From the NCBI GenBank assembly GCA_024638395.1, contig JAHEKK010000196.1, positions 1 through 6,368 on the forward strand: a DNA stretch of 6,368 nucleotides, given 5' to 3'. The translations under genes were made by a program, and so were the position numbers. The notes beneath the pieces were generated by a model. The model searched no databases, was not told the DNA's origin, and saw only the letters and a program-made list of their open reading frames with translations. The first letter of the stretch is position 1. Each line of letters begins with the position of its first letter. This stretch comes from Gemmatimonadota bacterium (GTDB lineage Bacteria; Gemmatimonadota; Gemmatimonadetes; Longimicrobiales; Gaopeijiaceae). Of the stretch, positions 1-6,368 are shown piece after piece.

Positions 1-351
1 CGACTGATTGCGCGGGAGGATGAGCTCGAAAGAGTCGCAGAGCTGCTGTCGGCCAGCCGTGTCGTGACCCTCACCGGTACCGCCGTCGCCACCCCCCTCG
101 CCCGTACCGCCGTCACCACCGCCCTCGCCGGCGCCGCCTTCGCCCGATCCTCCACCGGTTCCTTCCCCTTCGCCTTCCCCGGCACCGCCTTCCCCTTCCG
201 CCCCACCAACGCCCTTGGACTCGTCAATCGTCTTGACCACGGGATCGGAGGAGTCGACGTCCTCGTCCAGGCTGGTCGGAGCCGTAGTACAACCGGCCAC
301 GCCCAACGCCGTCAGGAGAACGAGGGGGAGGATACGGAGACTGGGCGCCAT
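1..351 (-). CDS. Putative lipoprotein with Gly/Glu/Asp-rich linker (3' end beyond left edge)
   Basis: The frame is open from an ATG at 351 to the window edge, giving 117 residues and no stop, so this is the N-terminal part of a longer protein. Residues 1-20 form a lipoprotein signal peptide: Arg6, a hydrophobic core (about 7-19), then the lipobox V18-A19-G20-C21. Cys21 would be lipidated. Thr at +2 argues against the Asp inner-membrane retention signal, so an outer-membrane or surface location is likely if the host is Gram-negative. Residues 22-46 are an acidic, Ser/Asp-containing stretch. Residues 47-95 are almost only Gly, Glu, Asp, Ala and Thr, probably a flexible tether, with a near-exact tandem repeat. 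From about residue 99 normal composition resumes, with a Cys at 105, perhaps the start of a folded domain. I recognise no family and assign no function. No strong ribosome site is seen; a GCAGGA lies about 13 bases upstream. The opposite strand is also open here, but the lipobox supports this strand. Confidence 0.8.
   Translation of the reverse strand, partial: MAPSLRILPLVLLTALGVAGCTTAPTSLDEDVDSSDPVVKTIDESKGVGGAEGEGGAGEGEGEGTGGGSGEGGAGEGGGDGGTGEGGGDGGTGEGHDTAGRQQLCDSFELILPRNQS
76..129 (-). repeat. Two tandem 27-bp units in the lipoprotein linker
   Basis: Units 103-129 and 76-102 each encode the nonapeptide GEGGGDGGT (residues 75-83 and 84-92), followed by a partial third copy (GEG). The two DNA units match at 24 of 27 bases, and all three differences are synonymous third positions. 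This suggests a duplication later held at the protein level. More degenerate Gly/Glu-rich sequence continues upstream, to about residue 47. Confidence 0.75.
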
Positions 352-441
352 GGGGATACACCGGTCCTGCGGATGGGCTCTCGGAGAACGGCCCGAGGAT
401 TGCCTAGGCCCTATCCGGTAAGGTTCGGCGTACCGCCCGTG

Positions 442-472
442 GGCCTGGAGCCGGGAAGATCCGGCTCTGGCC
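442..472 (-). terminator. GC-rich hairpin directly after the fhs stop codon
   Basis: The arms 442-454 and 461-472 pair as GGCC/GGCC, then a small internal mismatch, then a 7-bp GAGCCGG/CCGGCTC stem around a 6-base loop (455-460). The hairpin begins at the last base of the fhs stop codon, where a terminator or mRNA 3'-end stabiliser would be expected. No T-run follows on the minus strand, so it is not a canonical intrinsic terminator. It may instead separate fhs expression from the downstream lipoprotein or protect the fhs message. Confidence 0.4.
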
Positions 473-2139
473 TACATCAGGCCGCTGATGACCCCGTCGC
501 GGTCGATGGCCATGTTCATGGCGGCGGGTGTGGCTGCCAGACCGGGCATCGTCATGATGTCTCCAGTCTTGGCCACGACGAACCCTGCGCCGGCCGACGG
601 TGTCACTTCGCGGACGGCCACGGTGAAGCCCGTGGGTCGACCCAGTAGCGACGGATCGTCGGAAAAGGAATACTGGGTCTTGGCGATACAGACCGGCGCG
701 TCAGCCAGACCCGTTGCCTCGAGGCGGCCGAGATCGTCCTGGACGCCGGACAGGAACTCGACGCCTGAGGCGCCGTAGATCTGCTTTGCGATGGTCTCGA
801 TCTTCTCAGCAAGGGGAATGTTGCTGGGGTAGAGAGGCTGGAACGCCGCCTCACCCGACTGCACGGTTTCCCACACGGCGTCCGCGAGATCCAGACACCC
901 CTCACCGCCCCCGCCGTGGGGGTCGGCTTCCACGGCGCTCAAGCCCCGCTCCTCACAGGCGCTCATCAGTGCTTCCACCTCGGCCGTGGTGTCGCTGGCG
1001 AATCGATTGATGGCGACCACGGCCGGCACTCCGAAGCGGCCCACGTTCTCCACATGTCCGAAGAGGTTCTCCATACCCGCCCGGAGCGCCTTCAGGTTCT
1101 CTGTGGCAAGGGCGTCCCTGGCGACGCCGCCATGCATCTTGAGAGCACGGATCGTGGCCACGATCACGACGGCGTCCGGCGACAGGCCCCCCATCCGGCA
1201 CTTGATGTCGAAGAACTTCTCGGCGCCCAGGTCCGCGCCGAACCCCGCTTCGGTCACGACGACGTCACCCAGCTTGAGACCCGCGCGTGTCGCAAAGAGG
1301 GAGTTGCAGCCGTGGGCGATGTTGGCGAACGGACCCCCGTGGATGAACGCAGGAGTGCCGCCCAGCGTCTGCACGAGATTCGGATGGATGGCGTCGCTGA
1401 GCAGGATCGTCATGGCCCCCTCGGCCCCGATGTCCCTGCACCGGACGGGCTCCCGCGCTCTCGTGTACCCGATGATGATGTTGCCGAGTCTCTGCTCCAG
1501 GTCCTTCAGGTCACTGGCCAGGCAGAAGATCGCCATGACCTCCGACGCCGCGGTGATCATGAACCCGTCCTCCCGGGGGATCCCACCGTTGGGGCCGCCC
1601 AGCCCCACGACGATGGACCGCAGGGCCCGGTCGTTCATGTCTACCGCTCTCCGCCACGTGATGCGCCGGTGGTCCAATTGGGCGGAGTTGGGGCGGAACA
1701 GGTGATTGTCGAGCATGGCGGACAGGAGGCCGTGCGCCGAGGAAATGGCGTGAAAGTCGCCCGTGAAGTGGAGGTTGATGTCTTCCATGGGTACGACCTG
1801 GGAATATCCACCACCGGCGGCGCCGCCCTTCATGCCGAAGACGGGGCCGAGGGAGGGTTCACGAAGGCACAGAACGGGATTCCTGTCCCGCAGGGTCAGA
1901 GCGTCGGCCAGCCCCACGGACGTGGTGGACTTGCCTTCGCCGGCCGGAGTGGGGCTGATGCCCGTCACGAGGACCAGCTTCGAGGCCCGTTCCGGGCGGG
2001 ATGCGATGACATCGATCGGCACCTTGGCCTTGGAGTGACCGTACCGTTGGATCTCGTCTCCCTGGAGGCCGACTTTGGCAGCGATCTCTTGAATGGGCTT
2101 CAGCGGATGAGCCTGAGCGATTTCGATGTCAGAGCGCAT
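472..2139 (-). CDS. fhs: Formate-tetrahydrofolate ligase (formyltetrahydrofolate synthetase)
   Basis: This cytoplasmic enzyme joins formate to tetrahydrofolate using ATP, giving 10-formyltetrahydrofolate, ADP and phosphate. At 555 residues it is full length for the family (usually about 555-560). Visible family signatures are: the N-terminus MRSDIEIAQA, which supports the ATG start; the P-loop TPAGEGKST at 64-72; the conserved REPSLGPVFGMKGG at 93-106; HFTGDFHAI at 124-132; the signature VATIRALKMHGG at 327-338; VVAINRF at 374-380; CIAKTQYSFSDDP at 484-496; and GFVVAKTGDIMTMPGL at 519-534. No key segment is missing and I see no frameshift. The ribosome site is weak (a GGA about 8-10 bases before ATG). 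It lies 141 bp downstream of the sensor kinase and is codirectional with formate dehydrogenase, whose product or substrate is formate. FolD/FchA-type enzymes that would take the product onward are not in the window. The identification is secure; the net direction (formate assimilation or release) cannot be told from sequence. Confidence 0.97.
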   Translation of the reverse strand: MRSDIEIAQAHPLKPIQEIAAKVGLQGDEIQRYGHSKAKVPIDVIASRPERASKLVLVTGISPTPAGEGKSTTSVGLADALTLRDRNPVLCLREPSLGPVFGMKGGAAGGGYSQVVPMEDINLHFTGDFHAISSAHGLLSAMLDNHLFRPNSAQLDHRRITWRRAVDMNDRALRSIVVGLGGPNGGIPREDGFMITAASEVMAIFCLASDLKDLEQRLGNIIIGYTRAREPVRCRDIGAEGAMTILLSDAIHPNLVQTLGGTPAFIHGGPFANIAHGCNSLFATRAGLKLGDVVVTEAGFGADLGAEKFFDIKCRMGGLSPDAVVIVATIRALKMHGGVARDALATENLKALRAGMENLFGHVENVGRFGVPAVVAINRFASDTTAEVEALMSACEERGLSAVEADPHGGGGEGCLDLADAVWETVQSGEAAFQPLYPSNIPLAEKIETIAKQIYGASGVEFLSGVQDDLGRLEATGLADAPVCIAKTQYSFSDDPSLLGRPTGFTVAVREVTPSAGAGFVVAKTGDIMTMPGLAATPAAMNMAIDRDGVISGLM

Positions 2140-2177
2140 TGATTTCCGGATGAGAGGAGTTCGGGATTTCAGCCAGT

Positions 2178-2189
2178 TCCCGATCGGGA
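2178..2189. promoter_or_regulatory. 12-bp perfect palindrome upstream of fhs, possible operator
   Basis: TCCCGATCGGGA is a perfect inverted repeat 38 bp upstream of the fhs ATG, in the 141-bp gap after the sensor kinase. A further copy of the half-site TCGGGA lies at 2161-2166, nearer the ATG, and can pair with TCCCGA at 2178-2183 across 11 bases. The position fits an operator or a 5'-leader hairpin for fhs. No convincing sigma-70 promoter is seen beside it, and no regulator family is recognised. Confidence 0.3.
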
Positions 2190-2280
2190 CGGCAGGGAGG
2201 GCCTACAGGGTGGGGGCCACACTGAACGAGGGCAAGGACAGGGCCCCCTTCCCAGGGTCGCCCCTCTGGTCAGCAGCGCG

Positions 2281-4701
2281 CTAGGAGGACGTTCCCGTGG
2301 CCTGGACGACGTGGGTCGTCTCCAGCGGGGCTCCGTCGAGAGCGTTCCGCACGGCGATCCGGAGTTGAGCGATCGTGAAGGGCTTCCGCAGCAGAAGCTG
2401 CGTGGTGTAGCCGGCCCTCTCCACCTCGTTGTCGTCGTAGCCCGAAATGAACATGGCCCTGGCCGCTGGACATTCGCCCTGGATCGTGCGCACCGTCTCG
2501 GGTCCGCTGCGGCCGGGGAGGATGACGTCGCTCACGATCAGGTCGATCCCCTCCTCGGCCTTCCGATGGGCCTCGATGGCTGCTTCACCATCCGGTGCGC
2601 CCACGACGTTGTAGCCGGCCTCGATGAGCCCGAGGGTGATGAGCTCTCGGACTGGCGCTTCGTCCTCGATGACGAGGACCCATTCCCCTCTACCGTTCCC
2701 CGAGGTCTGATCGGCCTGGGCCACGGTCCGCACCGGTGCGGGGGCCGTGGTGCGCGGGAGGAGGAGAGTGAATTCCGTACCCTGGTCGGGCACGCTGCTG
2801 CAGTCGATGGTGCCGCCGGCGTTTCTGATGATCCCGTAGGAAACCGCCAGTCCCAGGCCCGTGCGATTGCGTTCTCCCTTGGTCGTGAAGAACGGCTCGA
2901 AGATTCGTTTGGCGGTCTTCGGAGTCATCCCATGCCCCACATCCTGGACCGAGATCTGGACGGCCTCTCCGAGGCCGGGTGCGCTAGCGGCCCGGGTACC
3001 GATCTTCAGCTCCCCGCCTTCCTCCATGGCATCCTTGGCGTTGATGACCAGGTTCAGGATCACCTGCTCGAGAGCGACGGGATCGATGTTGACCCAGAGG
3101 CGCCCGTCTCCACTCCTCTCCTGGGTCAGGACGTAGCGGATGCGCTCTCCCAGCAGCTGTCGAATCATGGCGTTCCGGTCTTCCAGAAGCTGATTGACAT
3201 CCAGGGTGATCGGTTCGCCGGCGTGCTTCCGGGCGAACGTGAGCAGCTGTTTCGTCAGGTCAGCGGACTTCCGGGCCGCCGCGATGACTTCGTCGATGCA
3301 CTCCGACGCCGGGTCTCCCGCTTCCACGAATGCTTGTGCCCTCCCGGCCTGGCCCAGCACAACGGTCAGGAGGTTGTTGAAGTCGTGGGCCACCCCTCCC
3401 GCGAGGAGACCGACCGCCTCCATCTTTTGCGCCTCCGCCACCTGGCGCTCCAGACTGCGCCGGCGCGTGATGTTCCGAGCGAAGACCTGTGTGCGGGACG
3501 CGTCGATCTGCTTGATGCTGGCTTCGATCCACACGGGATTCCGTCGGTCGTGGTAGGACCATTCCACGAGATGAGGCGCGTCTTCTTCCTGGGCACGGTC
3601 GAGGACCCTCTGGATTTCCCCGCGGCTCTCGACGGGCACGAACTCGATGAAGGGACGCCCTATCATCCGGTCGGCCGCCCGCTCGAAGAGGCGTGCACCG
3701 GCGCCGTTGACGTCGGTGCAGATGCCGTCTTGATCGATCACCACGATGCCTTCGAGGGCCTGTTCGACGACAGCGCGGTAGTTCCCCTCGCGCTCCAGTC
3801 GCGTCTTCTCCGACGATTTGCGCTCCGCCACGATGGCTGCAAGGACGCAGCTCGTAAGCCAAGCCACCAGTGCGAAGGTCGCGCCGTACGCCAGGTTGAG
3901 GCTGAGGCTGCCCTGGCTGATGGGTCCCACGCCCAGAGAGGTCCAAAACAGCATGGTTCCGGCGACGGTCAAGTTGCCCAGCATCACCCATCCGGGCGCA
4001 AGACGGAGGGCCGCCCAGATGAGCACGGGATAGGTCAGGTACTGCAGTGGGTAGGAGCCGGTGGGTCCCGGGAGGCTGGCGAAGGCCGCATAGGATACGA
4101 AGGCCAGGACAACCAACACCGCTATGGCCTCTCGCAGTTGTTCCCGGTAGGTGCCTTTCAGTCCGTGGATCCCGATGATTGCGCCGCCCACCAGGAGGGC
4201 GCCCATAAAGTGGCCAACCGACCACATCCAGAGGATGCGTGGGATTGCCGAGTACTCGCCAGCTCCCGTCGCAACGAGCCCGAACGTGCCCATGATGCCG
4301 CTGACGATTGCGCCCGCGCCCAGGGCAACCAGGAAGATCCGGAGGCTGTCGACCGTGACGAACCGGGTATCCAGCCGCCCAGCGATGATGGCGTAGGCGA
4401 CAACCGCCTCGAGGGCGTTCCCCGTTCCGGTGGCCAAGCCATACATGAACGAGCCACCCGTCGCCAGCGTCACGGCCATGGCCCCGAAGAAGATGGCTGG
4501 CCACAGACGGAGGCCAAGAATACACAGGATGCCGATGCCGACGCCGCTGGGCGGATAGAAATAGTAGCCCGGAGCCACATGCCATGGGGCTTCGAACAGC
4601 ACTGCGATCCCCGGGATCGCGTACGCAACCGCAAAAACGGGGATCTGCCACCAGAGATGGCTCCACAAGCCGCTGCGGTGTCTTACCCCGGACGGTGGCA
4701 C
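2281..4701 (-). CDS. Membrane-bound hybrid sensor histidine kinase (MASE1-PAS-HisKA-HATPase-REC)
   Basis: The protein has 806 residues. Residues about 18-292 form some 8-9 hydrophobic segments; the early stretch PPSGVGIGILCILGLRLWP (50-68) resembles the MASE1 sensory domain. A PAS domain spans about 302-413. The kinase core follows: H-box GGVAHDFNN with phospho-accepting His439; N-box NLVINAKDAM (550-559, Asn554); G1 box DVGHGM (587-592); F-box IFEPFFTTK (600-608); G2 box TGLGL (614-618), with Arg613 where Gly is usual. The C-terminal receiver (about 674-790) has the acidic pair Glu679-Asp680, phospho-acceptor Asp725 in SDVILPG, Ser753 and Lys773, so it looks competent. There is no output domain; phosphate probably passes to a separate phosphotransfer protein or regulator. 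The start is GTG; the frame reaches a stop at 4723-4725 with no ATG between, and a GCAGG lies about 11 bases upstream. It follows the formate dehydrogenase gene by 62 bp and precedes fhs. The ligand is unknown; a formate or redox cue is inferred from position only. Confidence 0.93.
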   Translation of the reverse strand: MPPSGVRHRSGLWSHLWWQIPVFAVAYAIPGIAVLFEAPWHVAPGYYFYPPSGVGIGILCILGLRLWPAIFFGAMAVTLATGGSFMYGLATGTGNALEAVVAYAIIAGRLDTRFVTVDSLRIFLVALGAGAIVSGIMGTFGLVATGAGEYSAIPRILWMWSVGHFMGALLVGGAIIGIHGLKGTYREQLREAIAVLVVLAFVSYAAFASLPGPTGSYPLQYLTYPVLIWAALRLAPGWVMLGNLTVAGTMLFWTSLGVGPISQGSLSLNLAYGATFALVAWLTSCVLAAIVAERKSSEKTRLEREGNYRAVVEQALEGIVVIDQDGICTDVNGAGARLFERAADRMIGRPFIEFVPVESRGEIQRVLDRAQEEDAPHLVEWSYHDRRNPVWIEASIKQIDASRTQVFARNITRRRSLERQVAEAQKMEAVGLLAGGVAHDFNNLLTVVLGQAGRAQAFVEAGDPASECIDEVIAAARKSADLTKQLLTFARKHAGEPITLDVNQLLEDRNAMIRQLLGERIRYVLTQERSGDGRLWVNIDPVALEQVILNLVINAKDAMEEGGELKIGTRAASAPGLGEAVQISVQDVGHGMTPKTAKRIFEPFFTTKGERNRTGLGLAVSYGIIRNAGGTIDCSSVPDQGTEFTLLLPRTTAPAPVRTVAQADQTSGNGRGEWVLVIEDEAPVRELITLGLIEAGYNVVGAPDGEAAIEAHRKAEEGIDLIVSDVILPGRSGPETVRTIQGECPAARAMFISGYDDNEVERAGYTTQLLLRKPFTIAQLRIAVRNALDGAPLETTHVVQATGTSS

Positions 4702-4717
4702 CGATGCATCAACCTGC

Positions 4718-4730
4718 AGGGGTTACCCCT
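4718..4730. promoter_or_regulatory. 13-bp palindrome just upstream of the kinase start
   Basis: AGGGGTTACCCCT is a perfect 6+1+6 inverted repeat ending 16 bases before the kinase GTG, inside the 62-bp gap after the formate dehydrogenase stop. In RNA it could form a 5-bp stem with a 3-base loop at the edge of the ribosome-binding region. It may be an operator, a small translational control hairpin, or chance; no T-run follows, so it is unlikely to be an intrinsic terminator. Confidence 0.25.
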
Positions 4731-4763
4731 CTGATCTGTGGGTCGCACTCGACGCCTGAATGG

Positions 4764-6368
4764 TCATGCGGGCTTGACGGCCACAGGGCAGACCTTCAAC
4801 TCCGCCGTATCCGTGACAGGATCGTACCCACCCCCGGTCAGGACGTTGACCGGGACGTCGTTGAAGGAGAAGGATGCAAACACCGTTCCCCGGGGGGACC
4901 GGTTGGTGGCTTTGACCTTGATGTTCACGCATCCGCGAGGGCTGCTGAGCTCGGCCCAGCCGCCGTCCACGAGGCCGAGTTCGTTTACATCGTCGGGATG
5001 GACTTCCAGGACCTCTTCGGGAAGCAGGTAGTCGATTCCGGCCGCGCGGCCGGTCTGGGTTCGCGTGTGGTAGGATTCGAGGCGGCGGCCGGTCGTGAGC
5101 CAGATGGGATACTCCGCAGAGATCGTCTCTGCCGGATCCCGGTATTCGACCACCTTGAAGATCCCCCGTCCGTTGAGGAAGGTCTCTTCGTGGAGGCGGG
5201 GCGTCCCCGGGTGGCCCGGCTCAGGCACGGGCCATTGGTATTCCCCACGCTCGATTCGGTCCCAATCGAGGCCGTTGTAGATGGGAGACAGTTCGCAGAG
5301 CTCGTTGAACACGTCTTTGGCCGACCCGAACTCGAAGCCTGCCCAACCGATGCGCTTTGCGAGCTCGGCCACGATCCACCAGTCCGGTTTTGCCTCGCCC
5401 GGGGGATCGACCGCGGCGCGGAGGCGCTGGACGCGGCGCTCCGTGTTGGTGCACACGCCGTCCGTTTCGCCCCAAGCCGTGGCTGGGAAGACGACGTCGG
5501 CCAACTGGGCGGTCTCGGTCATGAAGATGTCGACGACCACAAGGTGGTCGAGACTCTTCAACGCGTGTTCGCAGTGCTCCCGGTCGGGGTCGGACACGAC
5601 CGTGTTCTCTCCGTTTATGAGCATGGCCCTGATCCGGTCACCGCACAGGTCGAGGGCTCGGACTTTGGTGATGCCCTTTTCCAGGTCGGTGGCGCGTCCG
5701 TACGCGATCCGAAACTTCTCCTGGTTCGCCGGATCCGTGACGGATTGGAATCCCGGATAGTTGTTGGGCAGTGCCCCGCAATCCCCGGCACCCTGGATGT
5801 TGTTCTGCCCACGCATCGGGTTCACCCCGGTGCCTTCGCGGCCGAAGTTCCCGGTCATCAGGGCCAGATTGCAGAGGCTCTGGACGTTTTCGACTCCGCA
5901 GATGTGCTCGGTGATCCCCAACGTGTAGTAGATGGCGCCTCGGGCCCCCCGACCATAGAGCAGGGCCGCTTCCTCGATGTCCTCCGGGGGCACCTCACAG
6001 ATGGTTGCGGCCCACTCCGGAGTGAAGTCCTTCACGTGTTCGAGGAAGTCCTCGCCCTGTGCGGTCCGGGCGCCCATGAATCCTTCGTCCACCAACCCCT
6101 CGCGGTCGATGACGTGGGCCATGGCCAGCAGGAGCGCGGTGTCGGATCCCACCCGGATCGGAAGATAGATGTCGGAAAGGTCAGCCAGGCCGATCCGCCT
6201 GGGGTCTGCCACGATCATCCGGGCGCCGTTGGCCAGGGCCCGCTTCAGTCGGGTGGCTGCCACCGGATGACACTCGGTCATGTTGGTGCCGATGCAAAAG
6301 ATCACATCGGGCTTTTCCATGTCGGAAAGCGGGTTCGACATGGCGCCTCTCCCGATCGTTGCCGCCAG
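4764..6368 (-). CDS. fdhA: Formate dehydrogenase, alpha (molybdopterin catalytic) subunit, C-terminal part
   Basis: The frame is open to the right edge, so 534 residues are visible and the start is outside. An ATG at 6341 is internal: the nine residues before it (LAATIGRGA) continue the conserved family stretch that in E. coli FdhF precedes GAMSN. The protein belongs to the Mo/W-bis-MGD oxidoreductases and interconverts formate and CO2. In visible numbering: pterin-binding segment DVIFCIGTNMTECHPVAAT (21-39); ADPRR (54-58); NPMRGQNNIQGAGDCG (183-198), whose Arg186 matches catalytic Arg333 of E. coli FdhF; DIFMTETAQLADVVFPATAWGE (280-301, conserved); and the C-terminal molydopterin-dinucleotide-binding domain from about 420 (YPIWLTTGRRLESYHTRTQTGR) to the end. 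The N-terminal Fe4S4 domain and the Cys/Sec active site are not in the window. No beta or gamma subunit follows downstream, so electron-transfer partners would have to be encoded upstream or elsewhere. The NAD-linked, ferredoxin-linked or other type cannot be decided. Codirectional with the kinase and fhs. Confidence 0.93.
   Translation of the reverse strand: MAATIGRGAMSNPLSDMEKPDVIFCIGTNMTECHPVAATRLKRALANGARMIVADPRRIGLADLSDIYLPIRVGSDTALLLAMAHVIDREGLVDEGFMGARTAQGEDFLEHVKDFTPEWAATICEVPPEDIEEAALLYGRGARGAIYYTLGITEHICGVENVQSLCNLALMTGNFGREGTGVNPMRGQNNIQGAGDCGALPNNYPGFQSVTDPANQEKFRIAYGRATDLEKGITKVRALDLCGDRIRAMLINGENTVVSDPDREHCEHALKSLDHLVVVDIFMTETAQLADVVFPATAWGETDGVCTNTERRVQRLRAAVDPPGEAKPDWWIVAELAKRIGWAGFEFGSAKDVFNELCELSPIYNGLDWDRIERGEYQWPVPEPGHPGTPRLHEETFLNGRGIFKVVEYRDPAETISAEYPIWLTTGRRLESYHTRTQTGRAAGIDYLLPEEVLEVHPDDVNELGLVDGGWAELSSPRGCVNIKVKATNRSPRGTVFASFSFNDVPVNVLTGGGYDPVTDTAELKVCPVAVKPA

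Noticed and set aside
397..416. GGAT...ATCC inverted repeat around GCCTAGGC upstream of the lipoprotein gene
   Set aside because: The arms are only four bases with mismatches, and no promoter element or known operator adjoins it.
64..648. 194-codon plus-strand open frame over the left end
   Set aside because: It crosses the lipoprotein gene, the intergenic gap and the end of fhs, and its Thr/Ala/Pro/Phe-rich start is the complement of the Gly/Glu repeat. The minus strand has a lipobox.
916..2142. 408-codon plus-strand open frame antisense to fhs
   Set aside because: The minus strand encodes an unmistakable full-length Fhs; the antisense product has no domain and biased composition.
2204..2219. 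Possible sigma-54 promoter upstream of fhs on the minus strand (TGGCCC-N5-CTGTA)
   Set aside because: The -24 GG is present, but the -12 element lacks the essential GC, so the match is too weak.
2252..2269. Hairpin CCAG...CTGG after the kinase stop as a terminator
   Set aside because: The stem is short and bulged and no T-run follows; GC-rich sequence gives such stems by chance.
2311..4734. 807-codon open frame on the plus strand, antisense to the whole sensor kinase
   Set aside because: It mirrors the kinase gene in a GC-rich sequence where antisense stops are rare. Its translation is rich in Asp, His, Arg and Gly with no recognisable domain, while the minus strand has all kinase and receiver motifs.
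6339..6341. ATG at 6341 as the start of a shorter formate dehydrogenase
   Set aside because: The frame continues upstream to the edge with the family-typical stretch LAATIGRGA, so this Met is the internal GAMSN Met of the family.

Overview
The window is GC-rich and densely coding. It carries four genes, all on the minus strand, so they read from right to left: a formate dehydrogenase catalytic subunit (cut by the right edge), a membrane-bound hybrid sensor histidine kinase, formate-tetrahydrofolate ligase (fhs), and a lipoprotein (cut by the left edge). No rRNA, tRNA, CRISPR array, insertion sequence or phage gene was seen. The source is probably a high-GC bacterium. A MASE1-PAS-HisKA-HATPase-REC hybrid kinase and a Gly/Glu-rich lipoprotein would suit a Gram-negative lineage such as Myxococcota, other former Deltaproteobacteria or Gemmatimonadota, but the sequence alone does not settle the taxon.

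Layout by coordinate: 1-351 is the N-terminal 117 residues of a lipoprotein with a clear lipobox and a glycine/acidic low-complexity linker. 352-471 is intergenic, with a GC-rich hairpin directly after the fhs stop. 472-2139 is a complete fhs. 2140-2280 is intergenic, with a perfect 12-bp palindrome. 2281-4701 is the hybrid kinase, starting at GTG. 4702-4763 is a 62-bp gap holding a 13-bp palindrome just upstream of the kinase start. 4764-6368 is the C-terminal part of the formate dehydrogenase alpha subunit. Its true start and its catalytic Cys/Sec lie beyond the right edge.

How the genes fit together: formate dehydrogenase interconverts CO2 and formate, and Fhs activates formate to 10-formyl-tetrahydrofolate. 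They are consecutive steps at the entry to tetrahydrofolate one-carbon metabolism, shared by the methyl branch of the Wood-Ljungdahl pathway, the reductive glycine pathway, formate assimilation, and (in reverse) one-carbon oxidation. The kinase lies between them on the same strand, so it may sense a condition tied to formate or redox state. That link rests on position only. Nothing here is clearly a new system. The most notable points are the kinase inside a formate module and the lipoprotein gene that is easily missed because it has no stop in the window.
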